Part shown: in pieces, positions 38,279-46,357 of the stretch
How positions within the stretch are numbered: the stretch's first letter is position 1
Layout of the letters: each line of letters opens with the position of its first letter
Origin: Myxococcales bacterium
GTDB taxonomy: Bacteria > Myxococcota > Myxococcia > Myxococcales > Myxococcaceae
Reading direction: 5' to 3'
Length of the DNA stretch: 64,000 nucleotides
NCBI GenBank assembly: GCA_016191815.1
Contig: JACPVI010000023.1
Coordinates: 1-64,000 of the forward strand
Made by a program: the position numbers and the translations under genes
Notes under the pieces: model-generated
Seen by the model: the letters and a program-made list of their open reading frames with translations, nothing else
The model's database searches: none
Told to the model about the DNA's origin: nothing

Positions 38279-39756
38279 CGCACCTGCTCGCCGCCGCGCT
38301 GCTCGCGCTCTCTCCCGCCGACCTCGAGTCAGCCGCCGAGGGCCACCTCGCCGCCGAGTTCGAGCGGCTGGGCCGTGCCACTCCCCAGAAGGACGCCGCC
38401 CTCAAGAGCGCCGCGCAGGCCCTGGCAAGGGAGGCGCTCTCTCGCTCGGTGGCCGACGCCGCGGATCTCCTCACCATCACCGGCGCGGTCTCGGACGCCG
38501 GCGGGTTCGATCCCAGCCCGCGGGCGCTGGTCGTCCGGGGCACGCCGCGGGACGAGCCTCGAAGGAGCTTCCTCGAACGAAAAGATCTGGCCGATGAGCC
38601 CGCCACCCACGCCGGAGTCGGCGCCGCGGTCGACGGCGAGCGCGCGGCGGTGGTGGCGTTGCTCGCCCATCGGAAAGTCTCCCTTCTTCCCTTCCCGAGG
38701 TCCTTGCCGGCTCCAGGCAACCGGAAGCTCTGCGGGGAGCTGGCTCATGGCTACGCGCGGTCGGAGCTGTACGTCACCCGCCCCTCCGGCTCGGTGGACA
38801 AGCTCTCCTCGCCGGCGAAAGCCAACTTCTGCGAGCTGGTGGCATTCCCTCAAGAGGGCCGTCACGTGGTGGAGGTGATCGCCGCCGCCGAGCGAGGGCC
38901 CGAGGTCGCCGCCCTCTTCTTCGTCCAGGTCGGCGCGCCGTCCAAGCGGAGCGCGCGCGCCGCCGGTCTCGAGCCCACCGATGCACAGTCCGCCCGGTCG
39001 GAGATCATCGACCGGATCAACGCCCTCCGCGCGGGGAGCGGGGTGGCGCCGGTCGCGCGCGACATGAGGCTCGATCTCATCGCCCAGGCCTACAGCGATC
39101 AGATGGCCGAGCAGGGCTTCTTCGGCCACGTCGCCCCAGACGGCATGGATCTCCGCGCCCGGCTGGTGCGCGGGGGCTACCCGTACGATCTCGCCGCCGA
39201 GAACCTCGGCCTCGCCTCCGGGCCGCTGGCGGCCCACTTCGCGGTCGAGCACAGCCCCGGTCATCGCCGGAACCTGATCGACCCCACCTACTCGCTGGCC
39301 GGAGTCGGCGTGACCTTCCGGAAGGGGCCCGATCGCTCGGAGGCGATCATCGCCGAGGTTTTGGCGAGCCCGCAGAAGCCGCCTGCCGACTTCCTCGCGG
39401 AGGCCTACCGCGCGGTCCACTCCAAGCGAGAGGCGCTGGGGCTGCCGAGACTCGAGCGCAGCGAGGCCCTGGAGTCCATCGCCCGCGCCCACGTCGAGAA
39501 GGCGCTTTCGCTCGATGAGCCGAGGACCGCGCTCCAGGGGGAGCAGATCCACGAGCGCGTGTTCGCCGCGCTGGAGGACGTCTCCTCGGTCGCGGTCGAC
39601 TTCTTCGTCGCCGCCCACCCCTCGCTGGTCACCGACTCGAAGAACCTCTCCGGCACTCGTGTGGGCCGTCTGGGCATCGCCGCTCTCAAGGGCGACTCGC
39701 CCCGCTTTGGGAAGGGCAACTACTGGGTCGTCGTGATTTACGCAACGGCCAGGTAG
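38275..39756 (+). CDS. Secreted CAP-domain (SCP/PR1-like) protein
   Basis: 493 residues from MTHLLAAALLALSPADLESA; the short hydrophobic start acts as a signal peptide. The first 230 residues are a separate alpha/beta region with PRALVVRGTPRDEPRRSF and ELAHGYARSELYVTRPSG. A CAP domain (about 245-375) has IDRINALRAGSGVAPVARD, FFGHVAPDGMDLRARL, AAENLGLASG and VEHSPGHRRNLIDPTYSLAG, which include the conserved His and Glu. The last 110 residues repeat a related half (EAYRAVHSKREALGLPRLER). Function of bacterial CAP proteins is mostly unknown; likely cell wall or lipid binding. Confidence 0.88.
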   Translation: MTHLLAAALLALSPADLESAAEGHLAAEFERLGRATPQKDAALKSAAQALAREALSRSVADAADLLTITGAVSDAGGFDPSPRALVVRGTPRDEPRRSFLERKDLADEPATHAGVGAAVDGERAAVVALLAHRKVSLLPFPRSLPAPGNRKLCGELAHGYARSELYVTRPSGSVDKLSSPAKANFCELVAFPQEGRHVVEVIAAAERGPEVAALFFVQVGAPSKRSARAAGLEPTDAQSARSEIIDRINALRAGSGVAPVARDMRLDLIAQAYSDQMAEQGFFGHVAPDGMDLRARLVRGGYPYDLAAENLGLASGPLAAHFAVEHSPGHRRNLIDPTYSLAGVGVTFRKGPDRSEAIIAEVLASPQKPPADFLAEAYRAVHSKREALGLPRLERSEALESIARAHVEKALSLDEPRTALQGEQIHERVFAALEDVSSVAVDFFVAAHPSLVTDSKNLSGTRVGRLGIAALKGDSPRFGKGNYWVVVIYATAR

Positions 39757-39935
39757 AAGCTGTAGCCAGAGATTACAAACGCCTCGTGTAGCCGCGCGGC
39801 GCAGGCTGTGCGGCGCCGACTCACACGCCCGATTCCGGTTGAGTGGCGCGCAGTTACGGTGACAGCTCGCGCGCTGGTCTCCCGGGCGAAACACGCAATT
39901 CCGCGAGCCGACGATTCCTTTCAAGGAGGAACGAA

Positions 39936-40298
39936 ATGATCGTCCGACCGACCCCGCCGTTCCCGAGGCCCAAGCCGGGACCGCGGCCGACTCCGCCGGA
40001 GCCGCTGCCTCGGCCGAAGCCAAGGCCGACTCCACCGGTGCCGGTGCCGAAGCCGAAGCCGCGGCCCACGCCGCCGGTGCCGGTGCCCCGGCCCCGACCG
40101 ACGCCTCCACGGCCAACTCCGCCAGTGCCGGTTCCCCGGCCACGGCCGACGCCCCCGCGGCCGACTCCGCCAGTTCCGGTTCCCCGGCCACGGCCGACGC
40201 CCCCGCGGCCGACTCCTCCGGTCCCGGTGCCGGTGCCGAGGCGCACGGCTCCGGTGCCCAAGCCGGTGCCGCTGCCCACCCCTCCCGTCAGGGTGTAG
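39936..40298 (+). CDS. Pro/Arg-rich repetitive protein
   Basis: 120 residues starting MIVRPTPPFPRPKPGPRPTP, with an excellent SD (AAGGAGG, 6 bases before ATG). The whole product is built of Pro alternating with Arg, Lys, Thr and Val. A near-exact 18-residue unit, VPRPRPTPPRPTPPVPVP-like, is repeated three times in the second half (about 40100-40220, 54-bp units). There is no signal peptide or hydrophobic segment; the charge is strongly positive. Such a chain would form polyproline II and could bind nucleic acid, cell wall or SH3/WW-like domains. The opposite strand is also open (Gly-rich) but has no RBS. A hairpin follows the stop. Expression is inferred from the RBS only. Confidence 0.6.
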   Translation: MIVRPTPPFPRPKPGPRPTPPEPLPRPKPRPTPPVPVPKPKPRPTPPVPVPRPRPTPPRPTPPVPVPRPRPTPPRPTPPVPVPRPRPTPPRPTPPVPVPVPRRTAPVPKPVPLPTPPVRV

Positions 40299-40307
40299 CA
40301 GCATGAG

Positions 40308-40330
40308 TCGGGCGGCAAACCGCCGCCCGA
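40308..40330 (+). terminator. Hairpin after the Pro/Arg-rich gene
   Basis: TCGGGCGGC (40308-40316), loop AAACC, GCCGCCCGA (40322-40330): a perfect 9-bp stem 10 bases past the stop. It lacks a strong T-run. Confidence 0.6.
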
Positions 40331-40446
40331 ATCACAAAGCGGCGAGCGCCCCGTTTTCCGGTATCCTCACGCCCGACGGCCCGCCTGGGCCAGAGGTGAA
40401 GGATGCGATCTGCGCGCGCAAGATCGCGGCCTGGTAGGAGGCCGCG

Positions 40447-42198
40447 GTGAAACGCGAGCCGTGGAAAGTCCTCGGCATCGACGAGGACAAGGCCCACCAG
40501 GCGCCGGTGGCGGTGGCCTTTAACCAGGCTGGGGCAGTCTACCGCTACGTCACCGACCCGAAGAAAGTGTCCGCCGGCATCAGGAAGCTGGCTCCCGACC
40601 TGCTCCTGGTGCACGGGGAGGTGCGCTCGGCGCTGGTGGAGAGCGTGCTCACCACGCTCGCCGGCGAGGTGGGACTCTCCTCGGTCCCGGTGGCGCTGTT
40701 GTGCAAGGACACCTCCGACGCGCACTTCCTCACCGGCCTGCGAACCGGGGTGGTCGCGCTGCTGAGCAAGCCCTTTACGCCCACCGAGCACGTGGCCCAG
40801 ACCAGCCGGCTCCTGGAGGAGCTGGCCTCCCGGCCGGGCTCTGCCTCGGGCCAGGGCGACAGCCGCGAGATGGCGCGGCTGGTGGAGCACCTGAGGCGCA
40901 CGCTGCGCTCGGGCGAGCTGTCCGTCGAGGCCGCTGAAGCGGCCGGCCACAAGCGCTCCGGCCGGGCGATATTCATCAAGGGCAAGCTCGAGTCGGCGAG
41001 CTACCTCGAGCTCAAGGGCGTCGAAGCATTGGTGACCATGGTCTCGGAGCCCCGGGCGCGCTGGCGCTTTTGCGAGATGGGCGGTGCCGCCGGCGAGGGT
41101 GCGGGCGTGGTGATCGAGGTGGGCACCGAGGACAACGGGGAAGAGGAAGAGCTGGTCGCGGTCATCCTCGACGAGGGCGACAAGCTCGGGCAGTTCGAGC
41201 TGCCCAAGGAACCCTCCCCGCAGCCTGCACCGGATCGGCCCCAAGAGCCGACCTCGCTGCTCCTGGTCGACGACGACCCAGCCCTCTGCAAGCTCTTCCG
41301 CAACCTCTTCGAGAAGCACGGCTTCAAGGTCTCCACCGCCGAGGACGGCGTGGAGGGCTCCAAGGCGGCGCTGGAGGGGCGTTTCGACCTGGTGATCGCC
41401 GACCTGAACATGCCTCGAATGGACGGCTGGGGAATGCTGCGCGTCTTGCGGGAGGACTTCCGCACCCGCGAGCTGCCGCTGGCGTTTCTCTCCTGCCACG
41501 ACGACTACCGGGAGGCGCTGAAAGCCGAGGACGTCGGCGCCCAGGCCTACTTCTCCAAGGGCACCCGGCTGGACGCCCTGGTGGGGAAGGTGCGGGTGCT
41601 CTTGCAGCCGCGCCAAGAGGTGCGCGACCGGCTCTTGGCGAGGAAGAGCCAGCCCTTCAACGTGACCCAGGTCGGACCCCAGTGGCTGCTCAGGGAGCTG
41701 GCCTCACAGGGCGTCTCCGCCCGGCTCGATGCCAAGGACGGCTGGGCCGAGTACCAGCTCTATCTCTCCTCGGGGAAGCTGGTGCACTGCTTCGCCAAGG
41801 CCGGCCGCTTCAACGCCGAGGGCGAGCGGGCCCTCAACGCATTCCTCGCCTCCAAGGCCTGCCAGGGAGCGCCTTGCTACGGCCAGTTCCCTTCCCCGAG
41901 CACGCTCACCGGCACGGTCGAGGAGTTGCTGGCCCGCGCCAGTGCGACGCTGAACGAGAACGAGCGCAGGCTCAGGGACAGCTCGCTGGTCCGCGCCTCC
42001 CGGCTGGAGGTCAACCACGAGCTGTACGAGCTGTACTCCCAGGTGGGCCCCCCGCCCTGGCTCGAGGTTGCACGGCTGATCTGCCGCGACCGGCTCTCTC
42101 CCCGGGAGGTGATCGCCAAGGTGCAATTGTCTCCGCTGGACGTGGAGGAGGCGCTGCGCGACCTCGTGCGCCGGGGAGTGGTGACGGTGGCGGCCTGA
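40447..42198 (+). CDS. Receiver/DUF4388 multi-domain signalling protein
   Basis: 583 residues from a GTG with TAGGAGG SD. Residues 1-125 look like a pseudo-receiver (KVLGIDEDK, LLLVHGEV where His56 replaces the phospho-Asp, LLSKPF). Residues 140-250 form a DUF4388-like domain (SGRAIFIKGKLESASYLELK). A true receiver (270-385) has DDD at 275-277, Asp319 in VIADLNMPRMDGW and Lys371. A second DUF4388-like part follows (405-500, YLSSGKLVHCFAKAGRFNAE), then a winged-helix-like end (ICRDRLSPREVIAKVQLSPL). No output catalytic domain, so it probably passes signals by protein contact. The family is typical of deltaproteobacteria. Confidence 0.88.
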   Translation: MKREPWKVLGIDEDKAHQAPVAVAFNQAGAVYRYVTDPKKVSAGIRKLAPDLLLVHGEVRSALVESVLTTLAGEVGLSSVPVALLCKDTSDAHFLTGLRTGVVALLSKPFTPTEHVAQTSRLLEELASRPGSASGQGDSREMARLVEHLRRTLRSGELSVEAAEAAGHKRSGRAIFIKGKLESASYLELKGVEALVTMVSEPRARWRFCEMGGAAGEGAGVVIEVGTEDNGEEEELVAVILDEGDKLGQFELPKEPSPQPAPDRPQEPTSLLLVDDDPALCKLFRNLFEKHGFKVSTAEDGVEGSKAALEGRFDLVIADLNMPRMDGWGMLRVLREDFRTRELPLAFLSCHDDYREALKAEDVGAQAYFSKGTRLDALVGKVRVLLQPRQEVRDRLLARKSQPFNVTQVGPQWLLRELASQGVSARLDAKDGWAEYQLYLSSGKLVHCFAKAGRFNAEGERALNAFLASKACQGAPCYGQFPSPSTLTGTVEELLARASATLNENERRLRDSSLVRASRLEVNHELYELYSQVGPPPWLEVARLICRDRLSPREVIAKVQLSPLDVEEALRDLVRRGVVTVAA

Positions 42199-42205
42199 CC
42201 GCCCC

Positions 42206-42463
42206 TCAGAGCGCCCGGCGCTGGGTGGCGTAGGCCTCGATGCCCATCTGAGGGGCGGCGGCCACCGCATAGAGTGGGCACTTCATGCAGGTGAAGCTCT
42301 GCCAGCCCCGGCGCACCGCCTCGTCCAGGCAGGTGTCGTAACGAACGCAGTTCAGGTTGCGGTGAGTTTCGACTCCGGCGCGCTTGGGGCCCGCCTCGGG
42401 GTTGATCGTCTGCGGCAAGTCGCTCGGGCACGGCTTCAGGCTGGAGAACGCAAACGGCTTCAT
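42206..42463 (-). CDS. Small Cys4 protein, putative zinc-binding
   Basis: 85 residues from MKPFAFSSLKPCPSDLPQTI (GGGAGG SD upstream). The conserved-looking core is NCVRYDTCLDEAVRRGWQSF followed by TCMKCPLYAV, that is C-x6-C and C-x2-C separated by about 17 residues. This spacing (with W and F before the second pair) recurs in small deltaproteobacterial proteins in my memory, annotated as hypothetical. The ending AYATQRRAL is basic. It converges with the DUF4388 gene, 7 bp between stops. Metal or nucleic acid binding is likely, but untested. Confidence 0.65.
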   Translation of the reverse strand: MKPFAFSSLKPCPSDLPQTINPEAGPKRAGVETHRNLNCVRYDTCLDEAVRRGWQSFTCMKCPLYAVAAAPQMGIEAYATQRRAL

Positions 42464-42611
42464 CTTGCTGGGCCTCCCATTCGGTTGCTTCCCCCCAGAA
42501 CTCCTCACACCGGCGTCGCTTTGTCGGGCAAGCTGCGTTCCCGATCTCCCATGACGCAACGGGTTACGAATTTCGAATCCCCTCCTCGGTTTGGCCGAAG
42601 AACGACTGGCG

Positions 42612-42641
42612 CGTTTAGGCCGGCTCGAGGCCCGATGTCAA
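42612..42641 (-). promoter_or_regulatory. Promoter-like sequence for the Cys4 protein
   Basis: TTGACA on the minus strand (42636-42641) with TAAACG (42612-42617) after an 18-base spacer, about 150 bp before the ATG at 42463. The perfect -35 is notable in this GC-rich DNA; the -10 is weak. Confidence 0.35.
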
Positions 42642-42657
42642 ACCGGCGGAGGAACGG

Positions 42658-44844
42658 TTGACGCGAAGTGAATTCACCCTGGTGGCCTGGGCGCTCCTCT
42701 TCGGCGGGCAAGCCCGAGCGCAGCAGGCCCCAACGCTGGAAGCGGTGCGGTTGCGCCGGCCGGAAGCGATCGAGCTGGCCCGGGCAGACCTGGCCCGCTG
42801 CGCGCAGGCGAACGCCCGATTGGCGGCCTCGCCCCCGGACGCCGGCGCGGTGGGCTGCGATGCCACGCCGCGACTCTCACTTCTGGTCGGCTACCTCCTT
42901 TTGACCTCCGGGGAGGCGAAGGAGGCCGCGCGGCAGCTCTCCACTCACCCTGCCCCGCTCCAGCTCGCGGCCTTCCACGCCTTCTACCTCGGGCAGGCGC
43001 AGTTCTACTCCGGAGAGCCCGCCGCCGCCGCGCGGAGCTTCGAGAAGGCCGAGCGGCACTCCCCCGCCTGGCTCAAGGGCGCGGTGAGGGCGCGGCTGGG
43101 AGAGGCGCTGCTCGCGGCGGGAGATCCGGTGCGTGCGGGGCCGCTCCTGGAGCGCGCCGCCCCGGAGCGGGCGACCGCCGAGCTGTACCACCAGCGCGCC
43201 ATCGCCCGGCGCGCCCTGGGAAACCTGGATGGCGAGCGCGCCGACTTGAGGACCCTGGTGCTCAGGTTTCCCGCCCACCCCTATGGCCGGGCTGCGTTCG
43301 ACCGGCTGCTCTCGGCGAAGGGCAAGCCGTTCGCGCTCTCTTTCGAGGAGCGCCTCTCCCGCTCGCGCGGGTTTCTGGCCTCCGGCGAAGCGCGAGCCGC
43401 CCTCGAGGAGCTGGACCAGGCGGCCAAGCAGAAGTTAGCCAGGGGAGCGTCCGCCAAGGCGAGGCTCGCCTACGCTCGCTCGCTGGCGCATTTCGCGCTG
43501 GGCGAGGAAGCCGAGGGCGAGCGGCAGCTGGATCTGGCGCTCAAGGGCCAGGCGTCGGTCGCCTCGGAGGCGTTGATGCTCCGCGCCAGGCGCGCCCTCA
43601 AGGTGGACAACCGCAAGGCGCGAGGGCTCTTGGCCGAGTTGGACTCGCGCTTCCCGAGGGAGCCTGCTGCGGCGGACGCGGGCTTCCTGGTGGGGTGGCT
43701 GGATCTGCAGGCCGGCCGCTACGCCGACGCGGTGCGCGCCTTCGAGCTGTTCGAGAAGCGCCACGGCGGCTCCAGGAAGCGCGACGAGGCGGCGTGGTTC
43801 AAGGCGCTCTCGCTCCTCGAGCTGGAGAGCTGGGCGGAGGCGGCGGCGGCGCTGGAGGCGCTGTGCGCGGACTTCCCGCGCTCCTCGCTGGTGCCCCAGG
43901 CCCGGTACTGGGCGATCCGCGCCGGGCAGCTGGAAGCGAAGGGGAAGGACGGCGAGGAGCTGGCTTTTGAGTACGAAGCGGTGGTGGCGCAGTTCCCGGG
44001 GAGCTTCTACTCACTGCTCGCCTCGGAGCGGTTGAGGGAGCTGGGGCGAGAGCCCAAAGCTGCCTTCCCGGAGCCGCCTCGCCAGCTCGACACCGAGCCT
44101 CCGAAGGAGCTGGCGCTCGCTTTGGCGCTGAGGTCCGCCGGCCTCTTGCGCGACTGGGCGGAGGAGACCCAGGCGCGGCTCTCCCAGGTGCGGAGCGCCG
44201 AGCAGGCCCTGCGCTTCGGGCACGCGCTGCAGTCGTTGGGGGAGTACGGTTATGCCCACGCGCTCGCGGCCCGGCTGTTGTGGGGAGCGGCGTACGGCGC
44301 CAAGGAGCCCTTTGCGCTCGCCCTCATGTACCCGCGGGCATTCCGCCCCGGAGTGGAGAAGTGGGCGCAGCAGAACGGGCTGGACCCCTACCTCATTTGG
44401 GCGGTGATGCGGCGGGAGAGCGCTTTTCGTCCGGAGGTGGCGAGCGCCGCGGACGCGCGCGGTCTGATGCAGGTGATTCCTCCCACGGCGGAGGCCATCG
44501 CCCGGGAAACCAACGAGGAGGTTCCCTCGCCCGAGGAGCTGTTCGCGCCGGAGGTGAACCTCAGGCTCGCGAGCTGGTACCTCTCGGCGCTCCGCCGGCG
44601 CTTCGGGCACCCGGCCCTGGCGGTGGCGGCCTACAACGCGGGGCCCGGCCCGGTGGTGAAGTGGGCCAATGAGAGGGCCGAGCTGCCCCTGGACTTGTGG
44701 GTGGAGGAGATCCCCTACAAAGAGACGCGCGGCTACGTGAAGCAGGTGGTGGCGGACTATTTCGTCTACCGCTCACTCTACGGAGAGCCTCCTGAGCGGA
44801 TCTCGCTCGCGGTCCCGCGGCCCGGCGAAGGGGTGGACTTCTGA
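42658..44844 (+). CDS. slt: Soluble lytic murein transglycosylase (SLT family)
   Basis: 728 residues from a TTG with GCGGAGG SD; the signal peptide FTLVAWALLFGGQARAQ. Residues about 60-520 are helical superhelix repeats (FYLGQAQFYSGEPAAAARSF; AGRYADAVRAFELFEKRHGG), the U-shaped domain of Slt70. The catalytic domain (about 560-720) has LIWAVMRRESAFRPEVASAA with the catalytic Glu in RES, RGLMQVIPPTAEAIARE and VAAYNAGPGPVVKWAN. It cleaves peptidoglycan glycan strands in the periplasm to 1,6-anhydro-muropeptides. Confidence 0.94.
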   Translation: MTRSEFTLVAWALLFGGQARAQQAPTLEAVRLRRPEAIELARADLARCAQANARLAASPPDAGAVGCDATPRLSLLVGYLLLTSGEAKEAARQLSTHPAPLQLAAFHAFYLGQAQFYSGEPAAAARSFEKAERHSPAWLKGAVRARLGEALLAAGDPVRAGPLLERAAPERATAELYHQRAIARRALGNLDGERADLRTLVLRFPAHPYGRAAFDRLLSAKGKPFALSFEERLSRSRGFLASGEARAALEELDQAAKQKLARGASAKARLAYARSLAHFALGEEAEGERQLDLALKGQASVASEALMLRARRALKVDNRKARGLLAELDSRFPREPAAADAGFLVGWLDLQAGRYADAVRAFELFEKRHGGSRKRDEAAWFKALSLLELESWAEAAAALEALCADFPRSSLVPQARYWAIRAGQLEAKGKDGEELAFEYEAVVAQFPGSFYSLLASERLRELGREPKAAFPEPPRQLDTEPPKELALALALRSAGLLRDWAEETQARLSQVRSAEQALRFGHALQSLGEYGYAHALAARLLWGAAYGAKEPFALALMYPRAFRPGVEKWAQQNGLDPYLIWAVMRRESAFRPEVASAADARGLMQVIPPTAEAIARETNEEVPSPEELFAPEVNLRLASWYLSALRRRFGHPALAVAAYNAGPGPVVKWANERAELPLDLWVEEIPYKETRGYVKQVVADYFVYRSLYGEPPERISLAVPRPGEGVDF

Positions 44845-44908
44845 GCGGTGCTCGGGCGGGCGGAGGTGCTGGCGCGCGAATGCAGCGATGTGTAGTGTGT
44901 AATATGCC

Positions 44909-45139
44909 GTGCGTAGATCTCAGCTGATGCTCGAGGACTGGCAATTCGACGCCCTTCGCTCGCTGTCCGAGCGGGAAGGCAAGAGCATGTCCGAGGTGCT
45001 GCGCGAGATTCTCTCCACGCACTTCCGCACGCCTCGACGGCGGAAGAAGCTCCAGGACATCGCGGGGATCGCCAGCATCGCCGGGCTGCGAGGAAGGGAG
45101 CACGACCTCCACCTCTACGGGGCAAAGACCGGGCGCTGA
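44909..45139 (+). CDS. Ribbon-helix-helix antitoxin-like protein
   Basis: 76 residues from a GTG (MRRSQLMLEDWQFDALRSLS), needed to keep the N-terminal beta strand RRSQLML of an RHH fold. The helices are EREGKSMSEVLREILSTHF. The basic tail follows. Its stop shares one base with the PIN-protein start (TGATG), so they are coupled. It would bind its own promoter and the toxin. A TAATAT sequence (44900-44905) and TAGTGT just upstream suggest a promoter almost at the start codon, i.e. a very short leader. Confidence 0.82.
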   Translation: MRRSQLMLEDWQFDALRSLSEREGKSMSEVLREILSTHFRTPRRRKKLQDIAGIASIAGLRGREHDLHLYGAKTGR

Positions 45140-45543
45140 TGGACCGGCTATTCGTCGATACCGGCGCGTGGATGGCCTACATCAACAAGCGCGACCCCTC
45201 CCACAAGCCGGTGAAGCAAGCACTCGATGAGTTCGGGGGCCGCCTGGTGACCACGAACTTCATCTTCGATGAGGCAGTCACGCTCTGCGCGTTCCGCGGC
45301 GGGCATCTGCTCGCCCGGCGCGTCGGCGGTCATCTCCTCGCGCCCGATGTCGTCGATCTAGTCCGGGTGACGGTAGAGGACGAGGCGGGCGCCTGGAAGC
45401 TGTTCCTCGCGCGCGAGGACAAGGAATACAGCTTCACGGACTGCACCTCGTTCGTGGTGATGCGCCGGCTCGGGCTCACTCGCGCCGCTTCGGTCGATGA
45501 TGACTTCAGCCGAGAGGGCTTCCAGACGGTTCCGGGTCTGTAG
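45139..45543 (+). CDS. PIN-domain ribonuclease toxin, VapC-like
   Basis: 134 residues, MDRLFVDTGAWMAYINKRDP. PIN acidic residues: Asp7 in FVDTGAW, Glu45-area in NFIFDEAVTLC, Asp in YSFTDCTSFVVM and the final Asp in ASVDDDFSREGF. Overlap with the RHH gene gives a classical VapBC layout. Family members cut tRNA or rRNA when freed from antitoxin. Both genes are followed by a 231-bp gap with two small palindromes. Confidence 0.9.
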   Translation: MDRLFVDTGAWMAYINKRDPSHKPVKQALDEFGGRLVTTNFIFDEAVTLCAFRGGHLLARRVGGHLLAPDVVDLVRVTVEDEAGAWKLFLAREDKEYSFTDCTSFVVMRRLGLTRAASVDDDFSREGFQTVPGL

Positions 45544-45607
45544 GGGGTTGGTCGGAGCCGGCCGCCTCGCATCCGGCGGCGCTCATTCCGGGGGGTGTAA
45601 CATGGGA

Positions 45608-45741
45608 GCCACCATGGGTGGCCAACCGAGCACTCTGATGGGCTCACCCCCTCGCGCGGCGGTGGAGGTGATGCTCCGACAGGAGGTGCCGGTCTCCCGC
45701 TCTCGCCGGGCACCCCCGCGGAGGGCCGGAAGGTGTCCGGC
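45608..45741. repeat. Two short palindromes before the Uma2 gene
   Basis: GCCACC-ATG-GGTGGC (45608-45622) and GCCGGA-AGGTG-TCCGGC (45725-45741) are perfect 6-bp inverted repeats in the gap between the PIN and Uma2 genes. The second is 33 bp before the Uma2 start and could be an operator or terminator. Confidence 0.35.
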
Positions 45742-45774
45742 AGCGGCACCCGCGTTACAGTCTTGGAGATCGCA

Positions 45775-46356
45775 ATGCGCCAGCCCACCAAGAAGCCGGC
45801 GACCTACGAGGAGCTGAAAGGTGTTCCCGAAGGGTTCCTCGCCCAGATCATCGACGGCGAGCTGGTGGCAACCCCGCGGCCGGCGGTGCGCCACGTCACT
45901 GCAGCCTCTGCGCTGGGGGGCGATCTCTCTGGTCCATTTCAGCGCGGCCGCGGCGGCCCGGGTGGTTGGTGGATCCTATTCGAGCCCGAGTTGCACTTGG
46001 GCGCAGACGTCGTCGTGCCCGACCTCGCGGGGTGGCGCCGCGAGAGAATGCCCTCGCCTCCGGATGAACCTGCCATCAGCCTCGCGCCGGACTGGGTCTG
46101 CGAGGTGCTCTCTCCCTCCACCGCAAGCCTGGACCGAGTGCGGAAGAAGCACCTCTATGCTCGCGAGCGCGTTCGACACGTCTGGCTCGTGGATCCGGTC
46201 GGGAAAACCCTGGAGGTCTTTCACCTCGCCGAGGGCGACCGGTGGATCGAACTGGGCACCTACGAAGGCAACGAGCGGGTGCGCGCCGAGCCCTTCGATG
46301 CCATCGAGCTGGAGTTGGACGCTCTGTGGCTTCCCGACAATCCGCAGCCGCGGTAG
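45775..46356 (+). CDS. Uma2 family (DUF820) restriction-like nuclease
   Basis: 193 residues from MRQPTKKPATYEELKGVPEG with a GGAG SD. The DUF820 core: AQIIDGELVATPRPAVRHVT, a Glu/Asp set in VVVPDLAGWRRERMP (PD), then DWVCEVLSPSTASLDRVRKK (E-x-LSPST) and YARERVRHVWLVDPVGKTLE. The PD-(D/E)xK elements are present. These proteins are abundant in cyanobacteria and myxobacteria, often in mobile DNA. The target is unknown. It ends 2 bp before the convergent psuG stop. Confidence 0.88.
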   Translation: MRQPTKKPATYEELKGVPEGFLAQIIDGELVATPRPAVRHVTAASALGGDLSGPFQRGRGGPGGWWILFEPELHLGADVVVPDLAGWRRERMPSPPDEPAISLAPDWVCEVLSPSTASLDRVRKKHLYARERVRHVWLVDPVGKTLEVFHLAEGDRWIELGTYEGNERVRAEPFDAIELELDALWLPDNPQPR

Positions 46357-46357
46357 C

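Noticed and set aside
39854-40318. Gly-rich minus-strand frame opposite the Pro/Arg gene
   Set aside because: No SD or promoter on that strand; the plus-strand frame has an AAGGAGG SD and a terminator.
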